A stretch of 51,068 bases of DNA, from positions 1 to 51,068 of the forward strand of contig OUUY01000119.1 of assembly GCA_900302705.1 (NCBI GenBank). The letters run 5' to 3'. The notes beneath the pieces are model-generated. The model was not told the DNA's origin and ran no database searches. It saw nothing but the letters and a program-made list of their open reading frames with translations. Of this stretch, positions 42,613 through 51,068 are shown in pieces (position 1 is the first letter of the stretch; each line of letters starts with the position of its first letter). The stretch comes from Candidatus Sulfobium mesophilum. Its GTDB lineage: Bacteria > Nitrospirota > Thermodesulfovibrionia > Thermodesulfovibrionales > UBA6898. Both the position numbers and the translations under genes were made by a program.

Positions 42613-43653
42613 ATGCGGCGGATACTTCACATAGACATGGATGCTTTCTTTGCGGCGGTAGAGCAGGGTCGACGTTCGGAGCTAAAGGGTAAGCCGGTCG
42701 TAATCGGTGGCGGAGGAGACCCTGCGCAAAGGGGCGTTGTCTCTACAGCATCGTATGAAGCCAGGAAGTACGGCATCCATTCAGCCATGCCTTTAAGGAC
42801 AGCATATAAGCTCTGTCCTCAGGCGATCTTTTTGCCGGTTGACTATAAGGAATATTCCAGAGTCTCGAAGATCATAAAAAATGGCCTAAGGGAAATCACT
42901 CCACTTGTTGAAGATGTGGGGATAGACGAGGCATTCCTCGATATTTCGGAAATTGAGGGAAGTGGTGAGGATATCTCGGGCAGGATCAAAAATAGGATTA
43001 TGCAGGATACAGGCCTTACGTGTTCAATAGGCATCGGTCCGAACAAGCTGTTGGCCAAGATTGCCTCAGACATGCGAAAACCCGACGGCCTCACGATAAT
43101 CAGTGAAAGCGATATTGAGGCAGTGATATACCCGTTGCCTGTAAGAAAGCTTTGGGGTGTAGGTCCAAAGACCGAGGCTTACCTGAAGGGGATGAATATT
43201 AATACTATCGGGGAGCTGTCTGCGACCCCGTTAGAAAAGCTGATCGGGACATTCGGCAATTCTTACGGACAATTTCTCTATGATTCATCGCGGGGTGTTG
43301 ACGACAGCCCTCTTGTGACGCATTGGGAGCCGAGATCCTGCAGCCGTGAGACCACATTTCAGCATGACACTGACAATTGGCAGATGATGGCAAGGGGTCT
43401 GGCTGAACTTACCAAGGAGGTGGTGGAAGATTTAAAGCGGTCCGGTTACAAGGCAAAAAACATTACTGCAAAAGTAAGGTTCAGCGATTTTAAAACTGTT
43501 ACGAGGGCTAAAACCCTTAAGGAAGCAACGGATTCCCTGGAGGAGATAAGGAGGACGGTTTTTGAATGTTTCGGAAGGATTGATCTTGGCATGAAAGTCC
43601 GTCTTGTAGGGGTGAGGGCAGGAAAGCTCGAAAGGGTTGGGGAGCAGAAGTGA
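42613..43653 (+). CDS. dinB: DNA polymerase IV
   Basis: 346 residues from the ATG at 42613 (an in-frame TTG at 42601 is possible). Y-family polymerase: ILHIDMDAFFAAVEQ (metal Asp), VVSTASYEARKYGIHSAMPLRTA, DVGIDEAFLDIS (catalytic acidic pair), SIGIGPNKLLAKIASDM and a C-terminal little-finger domain. Translesion synthesis. Overlaps dtd by four bases (GTGA). No umuD-like gene nearby. Confidence 0.95.
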   Translation: MRRILHIDMDAFFAAVEQGRRSELKGKPVVIGGGGDPAQRGVVSTASYEARKYGIHSAMPLRTAYKLCPQAIFLPVDYKEYSRVSKIIKNGLREITPLVEDVGIDEAFLDISEIEGSGEDISGRIKNRIMQDTGLTCSIGIGPNKLLAKIASDMRKPDGLTIISESDIEAVIYPLPVRKLWGVGPKTEAYLKGMNINTIGELSATPLEKLIGTFGNSYGQFLYDSSRGVDDSPLVTHWEPRSCSRETTFQHDTDNWQMMARGLAELTKEVVEDLKRSGYKAKNITAKVRFSDFKTVTRAKTLKEATDSLEEIRRTVFECFGRIDLGMKVRLVGVRAGKLERVGEQK

Positions 43654-44096
43654 AAGCCTTGTTGCAGCGGGTATCTGCCGCTTCTATTGTTGTTGGGAAT
43701 GATGTGGTTGCTGAAATCGGAAAAGGGATGCTTATTTTTCTCGGCGTCGAGAAAGGCGACACGATGAGCGATCTTGAATACCTGGCAAGGAAGCTTTGCA
43801 GTATAAGGATCTTTGATAGTGAATACGGCAAGATGAACCTCTCTGTAACGGATGTTTCGGGTGAAGTACTTCTGGTTTCTCAGTTTACGCTTGCAGCCGA
43901 CTGCAGGAAAGGAAACAGGCCTTCATTTGACAGGGCTGAGATTCCTGTGAAGGCGGAAGAGATGTATCTGGAGATGGCAAAGAAATTGAGGAAAGAGGGC
44001 ATCCGTTTAGCAGAGGGAAGATTCGGCGCCCATATGAAAGTACATATTTTAAACGACGGGCCTGTGACGATATTGCTTGATTCAGCAAAGGGATGA
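43650..44096 (+). CDS. dtd: D-aminoacyl-tRNA deacylase
   Basis: 148 residues. MKALLQRVSAASIVV at the start, SQFTLAADCRKGNRPSFDRA in the middle, and the FGAHMKVHILNDGPVTILLDS end are Dtd signatures, including the Gly-cisPro-type substrate-gating motif. It removes D-amino acids and glycine from mischarged tRNA. GTG start overlapping dinB. Complete. Confidence 0.95.
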   Translation: MKALLQRVSAASIVVGNDVVAEIGKGMLIFLGVEKGDTMSDLEYLARKLCSIRIFDSEYGKMNLSVTDVSGEVLLVSQFTLAADCRKGNRPSFDRAEIPVKAEEMYLEMAKKLRKEGIRLAEGRFGAHMKVHILNDGPVTILLDSAKG

Positions 44097-44144
44097 CGTT
44101 GCCCTGCGGTTAACAGTTCTCTTCAAAACAAAGGGATATGATTG

Positions 44145-44153
44145 TGTTATAAT
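44145..44153 (+). promoter_or_regulatory. Extended -10 promoter, probably for galU
   Basis: TGT followed by TATAAT makes a complete extended -10 (TGnTATAAT); no consensus -35 is needed. The +1 near 44160 gives a leader of about 170 nt that includes the family C inverted repeat (44186-44261) before galU. Confidence 0.5.
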
Positions 44154-44185
44154 TACATTCTGTGTATAAAGCCTTTTCTCTGTCC

Positions 44186-44261
44186 GTCATTCGGGCAGTG
44201 TGTTGAGCCGGAATCCAGGTTTTTCAATGCCTTCTGGATACCGGATAAAGTCCGGTATGAC
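44186..44261. repeat. Palindromic repeat element (family C), in the galU leader
   Basis: Left arm GTCATTCGGGC, then GAGCCGGAATCCAG; right arm CTGGATACCGG, then TCCGGTATGAC. The arms are imperfect inverted copies, together about 76 bp with an AT-rich centre. It resembles REP/MITE-type elements with TCATTCC termini. It would be a long hairpin in the galU mRNA if transcribed from the promoter at 44145. Confidence 0.65.
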
Positions 44262-44332
44262 AACAGAAGGCATTTATACATGGACTCTAATTAGAGGCTT
44301 ATTAACGGAATTTGCTTCAGAGGGAGAACAAT

Positions 44333-45211
44333 GTGTCAGATGTTTTAAGGAAGGCGATATTCCCGGCAGCCGGTCTTGGAACGCGGTTTCTGCCGGCTAC
44401 GAAGGCATCTCCTAAGGAGATGTTGCCGATCGTTGACAAACCCATGATACAGTATGGTGTGGAAGAGGCAATTTCGTGCGGGCTCAAAGAGATCGTCATT
44501 ATCACCGGTAAGCACAAGAGGAGCATAGAAGACCACTTCGATTATGCCTTCGAGCTTGAAGATAAACTAAGGAAAAGCGGCAAGAAGAAGCTGATTGAGG
44601 AAATCAACAGGCTGAATAAAATCAAGATCGGATATATAAGACAGGGATATGCGCTTGGTCTGGGGCATGCTATCTCGTGCGCAAGACCTTTCGTAAACGA
44701 TGAGCCCTTCGCGGTCATTCTCAGCGATGACGTCATCGATACCAATGAGACCCTGCTGAAGGACATGGTGGCGCTTTATAAAAAACTAAAGAGTCCGATT
44801 CTTGCCCTTGAAAAGGTGCCTGTTTCTGAGGTTCATAGATATGGCGTGATCGGCGGTACGAAAGAAGGGGACGGTGTCTACCGGATAGATACGCTTGTGG
44901 AAAAGCCTGACAGAGAATCTGCTCCGTCTGACCTTGCGATTATTGGAAGGTACATACTTACGCCTGACATTTTCGAGATCCTGTCAAAGTCAAAGCCCGG
45001 CAAGGGCGGAGAGATACAACTAACGGACGCGATCGCGAAACTGCTTAAGAAAAGGCCGGTCTACGGATACCTCTTTAAGGGGAAAAGATTTGACGCTGGA
45101 GATAAGTTCGGGTACCTGAAAGCGACCGTTCATTTCGCGCTTAAGAACCCTGAACTTTCAGCGCAATTTAGATCCCATATACTCGAAGTGGCCAGAAAAC
45201 TGAAACGCTGA
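44333..45211 (+). CDS. galU: UTP-glucose-1-phosphate uridylyltransferase
   Basis: 292 residues. KAIFPAAGLGTRFLPATKASPKEMLPIVDKP is the nucleotide-binding head (Gly-rich with GxGTR), EKPDRE and GYLFKGKRFDAGDK are later signatures. It makes UDP-glucose for glycans and LPS. The GTG start at 44333 (after AGGGAGA) is preferred; an ATG two bases upstream is out of frame. It has a Shine-Dalgarno and a long leader, unlike the leaderless genes. Confidence 0.96.
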   Translation: MSDVLRKAIFPAAGLGTRFLPATKASPKEMLPIVDKPMIQYGVEEAISCGLKEIVIITGKHKRSIEDHFDYAFELEDKLRKSGKKKLIEEINRLNKIKIGYIRQGYALGLGHAISCARPFVNDEPFAVILSDDVIDTNETLLKDMVALYKKLKSPILALEKVPVSEVHRYGVIGGTKEGDGVYRIDTLVEKPDRESAPSDLAIIGRYILTPDIFEILSKSKPGKGGEIQLTDAIAKLLKKRPVYGYLFKGKRFDAGDKFGYLKATVHFALKNPELSAQFRSHILEVARKLKR

Positions 45212-45227
45212 CACTGCCACGCCTGTG

Positions 45228-45256
45228 TTGCCATCTTCCTGGATTTGTGATTAAAT
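45228..45256 (+). promoter_or_regulatory. Candidate lon promoter
   Basis: TTGCCA (45228-45233), 17 bp, TTAAAT (45251-45256); the leader of about 50 nt carries AAGGAGA before the lon ATG. No CIRCE element or sigma32-type consensus was found. Confidence 0.4.
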
Positions 45257-45311
45257 TCTTATATGGCGTGACCCTGAGGCGATTGACCGGCAGGAAGAAC
45301 AAGGAGACGGA

Positions 45312-47699
45312 ATGGCTGAGCTTGACAAGGACAACGAAAACAAAGACAAGGACGTAGAGATACCCGACACCCTTCCGGTCTTGCCGGTGAGGGACATTGT
45401 TGTTTTCCCTTATATGATCATCCCTCTGTTTGTGGGCAGGGACATATCAATCAAGGCAATAGACGCGGCCCTGAACTCAAACAGGATGATACTTCTACTG
45501 ACACAGAAGGACCTAAGTGTCGAGAACCCTGTGACAACAGACCTTTATTCAACCGGCACAGTCGGGATGATCATGCGGATGCTGAAGCTGCCTGACAGCC
45601 GGGTGAAGATCCTCGTACAGGGCATTTCGAAGGCTAAAGTGAAGAAGTTTACTCAGTCAGGCGCTTTTTTCACTGCTGCAATAGACAAGATCGAGGAGGT
45701 TAAGCCTGAGGGTCTCTCCGTTGAGGTAGAGGCCGAGATCAGATCGGTTAAGGAGCAGCTTGACAAGGCTGTCTCTTACGGCAAGACCGTCCTTCCTGAT
45801 ATCATGGCTGTAATAGAAAATCTCGATGATCCGGGCAGGCTTGCAGATCTTGTGGCGTCGAATCTGGGGCTTAAGGCGGAACAGGCGCAGGAGGTCATGG
45901 AAATACTCGATCCGGTGCAGAGGTTAAGACGCGTCAGCGAGATGCTAAGCCGCGAAATAGAGCTCCTTATCGTGCAGCAGAAGATCCAATCCGAAGCAAG
46001 AGGCGAAATCGACAAGACGCAGCGCGAGTATTTTCTCAGGGAGCAGCTGAAGGCTATTCAGAAGGAACTCGGAGATATCGATGAACGGGCCGAGGAAGTG
46101 AGGGAGTTCAGGAAGAAAATAGAAGACGCAAAGATGCCCGAGAAGGTTTTTAAGGAAGCCGAGAAACAGCTTAAGCGACTTGAAAAGATGCATCCTGACA
46201 GCGCTGAGGCAGCAACTATAAGGACATATCTCGACTGGCTTGTGGAGCTGCCGTGGGCCAGGAGTACGAAGGACAATCTGGATATCAAGTCTGCAAAAAA
46301 GGTGCTAAACGACGATCATTATGACCTGGAAAAGGTGAAAGAAAGGATACTTGAGTACCTGAGCGTCAGGAAACTCAAGGAAAAGATGAAAGGCCCTATC
46401 CTCTGCTTTATTGGACCTCCTGGCGTGGGAAAGACATCACTCGGCCGCTCTATCGCTAGGGCACTCGGCAGGGAGTTCGTAAGAATGTCCCTTGGCGGAG
46501 TCAGAGACGAGGCCGAGATAAGGGGCCATAGACGTACCTATGTGGGCGCGTTGCCCGGCAGGATAATACAGGGAATCAAGCAGGCCGGCAGGAACAACCC
46601 TGTCTTCATGCTTGATGAGATCGACAAAATAGGCATGGACTTCAGGGGTGATCCCTCTTCAGCCCTGCTCGAAGTCCTCGATCCCGAGCAGAACTTTGCC
46701 TTTGCTGATCATTACCTGTCAGTGCCTTTTGACTTGTCGCACGTCATGTTCATCACAACGGGTAACCTTGCGGATACCATCCCAGGGCCGCTGCGCGACA
46801 GGATGGAGATAATTTACCTGTCTGGCTATACCTCCGAGGAAAAACTCGGCATAGCCAAGAAATACCTTCTTCCCAAACAGCTCGAAGAGCATGGTCTTAC
46901 CAGTAAGGTCCTCTCGATCACGGATTCTGCCCTGATGCTGCTTATTTCGCAGTATACGAGAGAGGCGGGAGTAAGGAACCTGGAGAGGGAGATCGCCAAT
47001 CTCTGCAGGAAGGTCGCACGGAAGATCGCTGAAGGCAAGGAAAAAAAGTTCAATATTGTCACGAGCAACTTGCAGGGTTTTCTAGGCGTGGCTAAGTTCC
47101 TTCCGGAAGAAGAGATGGAACAGGACGAGGTGGGTGTATCGACCGGACTGGCCTGGACTGAAGCGGGCGGCGACATCATCTATATCGAGGCAACTACCAT
47201 GATGGGCAAGGGTCATCTGACGCTTACCGGACAGCTGGGCGATGTCATGAAGGAGTCGGCGCAGGCGGCGCTGAGCTATGTCCGCTCAACGGCAAAGTCA
47301 CTGGGCATAAAGGAAGATGTCTTTTCAAAAGTTGATATACATGTTCATGTCCCTGCCGGTGCGATTCCGAAAGATGGTCCTTCGGCAGGAATCACGATAG
47401 CCAGCGCGTTGGCGTCGGTCCTCACAGGCAGACCCGTCAACAAAAATATTGCTATGACGGGAGAGGTGACGCTTAGGGGCAGGGTGCTTCCTATAGGCGG
47501 CCTTAAGGAAAAGACGCTCGCTGCGAAGAGGATGGGCATAAAGAAAGTAGTAATACCTAGGAGGAACAAGAAAGACCTCGAAGAGATCCCAAAGTATATC
47601 AAGAAAGATATGGAATTTGTTTTTGCCGACACTATGGACCAGGTGCTCAAGGTCGCGCTTCGGCCCGAGAAGAAATCTGCAACAAAAAAGAAGAAATAA
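45312..47699 (+). CDS. lon: ATP-dependent protease La
   Basis: 795 residues, LonA type. N-terminal substrate-binding domain ([23 protein letters not shown]), AAA+ domain with [15 protein letters not shown] (about 366), LDEIDKIG Walker B, and a C-terminal Ser-Lys protease ([10 protein letters not shown] with the catalytic Ser near 689; [23 protein letters not shown] with the Lys near 730). The end is Lys-rich. ATG with AAGGAGA upstream; thiL follows 25 bp after the stop. Confidence 0.97.
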   Translation: MAELDKDNENKDKDVEIPDTLPVLPVRDIVVFPYMIIPLFVGRDISIKAIDAALNSNRMILLLTQKDLSVENPVTTDLYSTGTVGMIMRMLKLPDSRVKILVQGISKAKVKKFTQSGAFFTAAIDKIEEVKPEGLSVEVEAEIRSVKEQLDKAVSYGKTVLPDIMAVIENLDDPGRLADLVASNLGLKAEQAQEVMEILDPVQRLRRVSEMLSREIELLIVQQKIQSEARGEIDKTQREYFLREQLKAIQKELGDIDERAEEVREFRKKIEDAKMPEKVFKEAEKQLKRLEKMHPDSAEAATIRTYLDWLVELPWARSTKDNLDIKSAKKVLNDDHYDLEKVKERILEYLSVRKLKEKMKGPILCFIGPPGVGKTSLGRSIARALGREFVRMSLGGVRDEAEIRGHRRTYVGALPGRIIQGIKQAGRNNPVFMLDEIDKIGMDFRGDPSSALLEVLDPEQNFAFADHYLSVPFDLSHVMFITTGNLADTIPGPLRDRMEIIYLSGYTSEEKLGIAKKYLLPKQLEEHGLTSKVLSITDSALMLLISQYTREAGVRNLEREIANLCRKVARKIAEGKEKKFNIVTSNLQGFLGVAKFLPEEEMEQDEVGVSTGLAWTEAGGDIIYIEATTMMGKGHLTLTGQLGDVMKESAQAALSYVRSTAKSLGIKEDVFSKVDIHVHVPAGAIPKDGPSAGITIASALASVLTGRPVNKNIAMTGEVTLRGRVLPIGGLKEKTLAAKRMGIKKVVIPRRNKKDLEEIPKYIKKDMEFVFADTMDQVLKVALRPEKKSATKKKK

Positions 47700-47724
47700 C
47701 GGCAGGGCCGGGCAGCGGCCACGG

Positions 47725-48708
47725 ATGAGACTTTCCGAAGCAGGCGAACTGCGCCTCGTGGATCTTCTGAAGCGAAGATTCGTAAAAAATGCGCGCGGCG
47801 TTGTCCTTGGCATTGGTGATGATTCAGCGGTCATAAGACCCCGTTTGAAAAATATGCTGCTTACGACCGACATGATGGTCGAGGGAGTGCATTTTGATCT
47901 CGGTTGGATTACCCCCTTTCAACTCGGCTATAAACTTGTGTCTGTAAACGTAAGCGATATCTACGCCATGGGCGGCCATCCCGAATTCATGCTGCTTGAT
48001 TTTGCGGCGCCGGGATATTTTAAGCAGGAACAATTCGATTCACTTCTGAAGGGTATCGAAACAGCGTTGAAAACTTATAAGCTCTCCCTTATAGGCGGTG
48101 ACATATCTGCGGCAGAAAGGCTCATCCTCTCTGCCACTGTTACGGGGCATACAGCAAAAATCTTAAGACGGTCCGGAGCGAATATAGGTGACTTTATATA
48201 TGTCACTGGAAACCTCGGAGATTCAGCGTGCGGGCTGGAGGTTCTTAAAAGAATAGGCAGGACCGTGATGATTGAGAAGAATGAGAAGATTGATTTCGGA
48301 CCGGGAAGGAAGACGGTCGGCCCGCTTGTAAGAAGGCATCTGATGCCGGTTGCCAGGGACCCGCAACGATTTTCGAGAAGGGCAACTGCGATGATCGATA
48401 TTAGCGACGGGCTTTTTATTGATCTTTCAAGACTTTGCAAAGAAAGCGGAGTTGGTGCAAATATTTATGCCGGCAAAATACCGATATCCGAAGAATTAAG
48501 GAGGACTTCCGAGTATCTCTCCCTTTCGCCTCTTGACCTTGCTGTCGGAGGCGGTGAAGATTACGAACTTCTCTTTACGGCGCCGTCTGACATAAAGATC
48601 GATGCTTTTTGCATCGGCGAGATTACGGGGGGGCAACTGAGAGTAATCGACCAAAAAGGGAAAAACAAAAAGATTAACATTAAGGGATATCGCCACTTTG
48701 CACTTTAA
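47725..48708 (+). CDS. thiL: Thiamine-monophosphate kinase
   Basis: 327 residues from ATG 47725; an open frame reaching back into lon is not real. GIGDDSAVIRP, TTDMMVEGVHFDL and VSVNVSDIYAMGGHP are ThiL signatures and DISDGLFIDLSRLCKESGVGA is the second nucleotide-binding part. It phosphorylates thiamine phosphate to thiamine diphosphate. Overlaps the DUF2062 gene by 11 bp. Confidence 0.95.
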   Translation: MRLSEAGELRLVDLLKRRFVKNARGVVLGIGDDSAVIRPRLKNMLLTTDMMVEGVHFDLGWITPFQLGYKLVSVNVSDIYAMGGHPEFMLLDFAAPGYFKQEQFDSLLKGIETALKTYKLSLIGGDISAAERLILSATVTGHTAKILRRSGANIGDFIYVTGNLGDSACGLEVLKRIGRTVMIEKNEKIDFGPGRKTVGPLVRRHLMPVARDPQRFSRRATAMIDISDGLFIDLSRLCKESGVGANIYAGKIPISEELRRTSEYLSLSPLDLAVGGGEDYELLFTAPSDIKIDAFCIGEITGGQLRVIDQKGKNKKINIKGYRHFAL

Positions 48709-49126
48709 AGACAGACTAAGAGAGGTACTTTCAGTCAATGAACCCCCTCGCAAGGTTGCCATGGCCTTTGCCGTCGGAGTATTCGTCGGCATGTCGCCCC
48801 TCCTTGGTCTGCATACCGTGTTAGGCATACTCCTGGCGTGGCAGTTGAAACTGAACAAACTTGTGACGCTGATAGGTGTTTATGTGACGAACCCCTGGAC
48901 AATAGTGCCGATCTATACCTTTGGCACATGGTTTGGGGCAAGAGTCCTTGGTATGAGCCATATCATGCCGACGGTCGACTGGCGGCATATCACTTGCAAA
49001 ATGTTGTTCAATGAATTCAGGCATCTCCTTATTCCTTTCATAGTCGGCAGTACGCTGTTAGGGGTTGTTTCAGCTGTGGCCGGCTATATCCTGATCTACA
49101 GGGCGGTAATTCACAGTCGTGGCTAA
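48698..49126 (+). CDS. DUF2062 membrane protein
   Basis: 142 residues. MAFAVGVFVGMSPLLGLHTVLG and VYVTNPWTIVPIYTFGTWFGA are the DUF2062 hallmarks; four or so hydrophobic helices, with the last one near the C-terminus. Function unknown, inner membrane. TTG start at 48698, overlapping thiL by 11 bp. Its stop overlaps rimO by 8 bp. Confidence 0.9.
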   Translation: MHFKDRLREVLSVNEPPRKVAMAFAVGVFVGMSPLLGLHTVLGILLAWQLKLNKLVTLIGVYVTNPWTIVPIYTFGTWFGARVLGMSHIMPTVDWRHITCKMLFNEFRHLLIPFIVGSTLLGVVSAVAGYILIYRAVIHSRG

Positions 49127-50414
49127 GGTGTTTCTTCTGAGTCTGGGCTGCCCGAAGAACCTGGTCGACTCTGAAAACCTTCTGAGGAAACTTGGCGACA
49201 AAGGCATTGCTCATTCGTCGACAGCTGAAGATTCCGATATTCTTGTTGTCAATACGTGCGGCTTCATAGAGGAGGCAAAGAGGGAGTCGATCGAAGAGAT
49301 ATTGCGGGTTGCGGAACTTAAGAAGGCGGGAGAGAAGAAGAAACTCCTGGTATATGGCTGTCTTGCCAAAAGGTTTGGCGGCGAACTTAAAGATGAGATC
49401 CCTGAGATTGACAGGCTCTGGGGAGTTGGAGATGACGACGAGATCGTAAGGTACTGCGAGAAAGTTGCAGGGCCTGGGGTAATCCGCGGAAAGGAATCCC
49501 GGGCAGGAAGAAGGATTTTAAGAGAGAAGCCGTATGCATATCTTAAGATTGCCGAAGGCTGTGACAGGGGATGCTCATACTGCGTAATCCCCAATATAAG
49601 AGGAGCATTTAGGAGCAGGGAGGAAAACGACATCATAAACGAAGCAGAAGACCTTTTGCGCTGCGGAGTCCGGGAGTTGATTCTCGTTGCCCAGGACATA
49701 ACCTCCTATGGAAAGGAAAAAGATGGGTCCGACCTGAGCGGACTCATAAAAAAAATTTCCTCCTTGAAGGGCGATTTCTGGATTCGTCTGCTTTATCTTT
49801 ATCCAACGGCAATAAACAACAGTCTCCTCGAGGTGATTGCAGCTGAAGAAAAGGTCTGCAAATATATCGACATGCCGCTTCAGCATTCTGAAGACAGAAT
49901 ACTCAGGCTCATGGGAAGGGGAGGCGGCAGGGCTTACTATGAAAGACTTGTCAGGAAGATCAGGGCGATGATACCGAACGTTATCATACGCACTACTTTT
50001 ATCGTGGGTTTCCCGCAGGAAAGTGAAGAAGACAGCAAAAATCTTGCTGTCTTTGTCAGGAAGATGAAATTCGACAGGATGGGAGCCTTCGTCTATTCCA
50101 AAGAGCAAGACACAACAGCAAGCAGGCTGAAGGGGCAGATACCAAAGAGTGTGAAGAAAAGCAGGTACGAGAGACTCATGGAGGTCCAGTCGGCGGTCTC
50201 TCTCTCTAAAAACAAGGCCCTTGTGGGCCATACATTCAAGGCGCTGGTGGATGAAGTCGAAAATGACGTAGCGATCGCGAGGCTTTATTCTCAGGCTCCG
50301 GAAATCGACGGTGTGGTCATTATCGAGCAGGAGGAAATAGAAAAGGGGACTTTCGTCAATGTCAGGATAACGAAGCCGTTCGACTATGATCTCAAAGGGG
50401 TTTTAGTGAGATGA
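49119..50414 (+). CDS. rimO: Ribosomal protein S12 methylthiotransferase
   Basis: 431 residues. Cys 11, 47 and 81 (SLGCPKNLVDSE, NTCGFIEEAK, VYGCLAKRF) hold the auxiliary cluster; CDRGCSYC (148-155) holds the radical SAM cluster; a C-terminal TRAM domain closes the protein. RimO rather than MiaB because of the SLGCPKNLVDSE start and IPNIRGAFRSR block. It methylthiolates Asp of ribosomal protein S12. GTG start; overlaps DUF2062 by 8 bp and the S2P gene by ATGA. Confidence 0.96.
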   Translation: MAKVFLLSLGCPKNLVDSENLLRKLGDKGIAHSSTAEDSDILVVNTCGFIEEAKRESIEEILRVAELKKAGEKKKLLVYGCLAKRFGGELKDEIPEIDRLWGVGDDDEIVRYCEKVAGPGVIRGKESRAGRRILREKPYAYLKIAEGCDRGCSYCVIPNIRGAFRSREENDIINEAEDLLRCGVRELILVAQDITSYGKEKDGSDLSGLIKKISSLKGDFWIRLLYLYPTAINNSLLEVIAAEEKVCKYIDMPLQHSEDRILRLMGRGGGRAYYERLVRKIRAMIPNVIIRTTFIVGFPQESEEDSKNLAVFVRKMKFDRMGAFVYSKEQDTTASRLKGQIPKSVKKSRYERLMEVQSAVSLSKNKALVGHTFKALVDEVENDVAIARLYSQAPEIDGVVIIEQEEIEKGTFVNVRITKPFDYDLKGVLVR

Positions 50415-51068
50415 AAAAGTTCCCTTATCTGCATCTGGTCCTTTTTCTGCTGACTTTCCTTTCGACACTTACTGTGGGCGCTTTGAGTGAGGGCGTCGAT
50501 ATCGTGAAGGAGCCGGCAAAAATTTATCGCGGACTCCCTTTTTCAGCGACTCTTCTCATCATACTCCTTGCGCATGAATTTTCGCACTACCTGGCTTCAA
50601 AGAGGAACGGGGTAGAGGCAACGCTTCCTTTTTTTATCCCCGCTCCGACGCTCTTTGGGACATTGGGGGCATTCATTAAAATGAAGTCGCCGATAAACAC
50701 CCGAAATGCCCTGATGGATATCGGCGCAGCCGGACCCATAGCAGGTTTTGTAGTAGCTTTAGTTGCTACAATCGTCGGCCTTTTTTTCTCAAAGATCGTG
50801 CCGGTGCACAAGGTTGAGGGAATGATAACACTTGGCGACTCACTGCTTTTTAAGGGTCTCACAAGGCTGATTTTGGGCGGGGTGCCTGATGGGCAGGACG
50901 TTATTCTGCATCCGGTTGCCTTTGCAGGATGGATAGGCTTTTTTGTGACAGCGCTGAACCTCATTCCGATTGGCCAGCTTGACGGCGGACATATCGTATA
51001 CGCGCTCATCGGCGAACGGCATACAAGGCTTTCAAAGGTTTTGATTGGCGTTATGATCATACTCGGGC
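50411..51068 (+). CDS. Site-2 protease-family metalloprotease, 3' end outside window
   Basis: 219 residues are visible and the frame is still open at the window edge. HEFSH at 55-59 in a hydrophobic helix supplies zinc ligands and the catalytic Glu; LNLIPIGQLDGGHI further on supplies the third ligand. The GTLGAFIKMKS and DIGAAGPIAGF blocks place it in the EGY1/YdcD-like membrane S2P branch, without a PDZ domain so far. A second intramembrane protease besides RseP. Its ATG overlaps the rimO TGA. Confidence 0.9.
   Translation, partial: MKKFPYLHLVLFLLTFLSTLTVGALSEGVDIVKEPAKIYRGLPFSATLLIILLAHEFSHYLASKRNGVEATLPFFIPAPTLFGTLGAFIKMKSPINTRNALMDIGAAGPIAGFVVALVATIVGLFFSKIVPVHKVEGMITLGDSLLFKGLTRLILGGVPDGQDVILHPVAFAGWIGFFVTALNLIPIGQLDGGHIVYALIGERHTRLSKVLIGVMIILG

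Noticed and set aside
47617-47724. Upstream extension of thiL into lon
   Set aside because: Out of frame with lon and without homology; ThiL starts at ATG 47725.
1-51068. tRNA, rRNA or CRISPR array
   Set aside because: No cloverleaf-like element, rRNA segment or regularly spaced direct repeats were seen; I could not run a dedicated search.

Overview
The window is a continuous stretch of bacterial chromosome, densely coded and mostly on the + strand. There is no rRNA, tRNA, phage, insertion sequence or CRISPR array that I can see. Heptose-1-P adenylyltransferase, RseP and an isoprenoid/CDP-DAG cluster point to a Gram-negative envelope. The hyp hydrogenase-maturation genes, a VKOR-thioredoxin fusion, a GH57 glucanotransferase, an archaeal-type phosphoglycerate-mutase homologue and an archaeal-type thymidylate-synthase homologue suggest an anaerobe, perhaps a Nitrospirota (Thermodesulfovibrionia-like) or deltaproteobacterial lineage. 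The phylum is an inference from gene content only.

Layout. 1-2624: end of fabD, then three minus-strand membrane-protein genes (a shortened LemA-like protein, a TrkA-domain K+ channel, DedA). 2740-9839: an amino-acid operon behind a good sigma70 promoter: threonine synthase, a MoaD/ThiS-like sulfur carrier, a NIL-domain protein, an ApgM-family enzyme, aspartokinase, citramalate synthase and glutamate 5-kinase. 10023-22552: GH57 glucanotransferase, an FG-GAP exported protein, uppS, cdsA, dxr, rseP, ybgC, a Nudix hydrolase, rfaE2, mfd and a DUF4019 protein. 22521-23612: VKOR-thioredoxin, minus strand. 23722-27392: der, yihY, a 54-codon gene, a metallo-beta-lactamase-fold protein and a minus-strand cysteine-cluster protein. 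27493-35354: hypF, hypD, hypE, pdxJ, acpS, nnrDE, pgeF. 35355-45311: a looser, repeat-bearing region with ileS, the thymidylate-synthase homologue, yqgE, hemW, mazG, dinB, dtd and galU. 45312-51068: lon, thiL, DUF2062, rimO and a truncated site-2 protease.

How the parts fit. The 2.8-9.8 kb operon covers the aspartate family. Its combination of threonine synthase, aspartokinase, a sulfur-carrier protein, a NIL-domain protein and an ApgM paralogue suggests a non-canonical route: protein-thiocarboxylate or NIL-linked sulfur transfer towards homocysteine, and an ApgM-type replacement for homoserine kinase. The 13.7-17.5 kb block makes undecaprenyl-PP, CDP-diacylglycerol and MEP-pathway isoprenoids and processes membrane proteins.

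The most unusual pattern is at gene starts. Seven genes that appear to begin transcription units (kch-like, dxr, der, the YkgJ-like gene, ileS, hemW, mazG) have a -10-like hexamer ending only 5-8 nt before the ATG and no Shine-Dalgarno. This implies leaderless or near-leaderless mRNAs, while genes inside operons have Shine-Dalgarno sequences or ATGA/GTGA overlaps. A second set of observations concerns small dispersed repeats concentrated in the few intergenic gaps, including one family with changing but still self-complementary hairpins.
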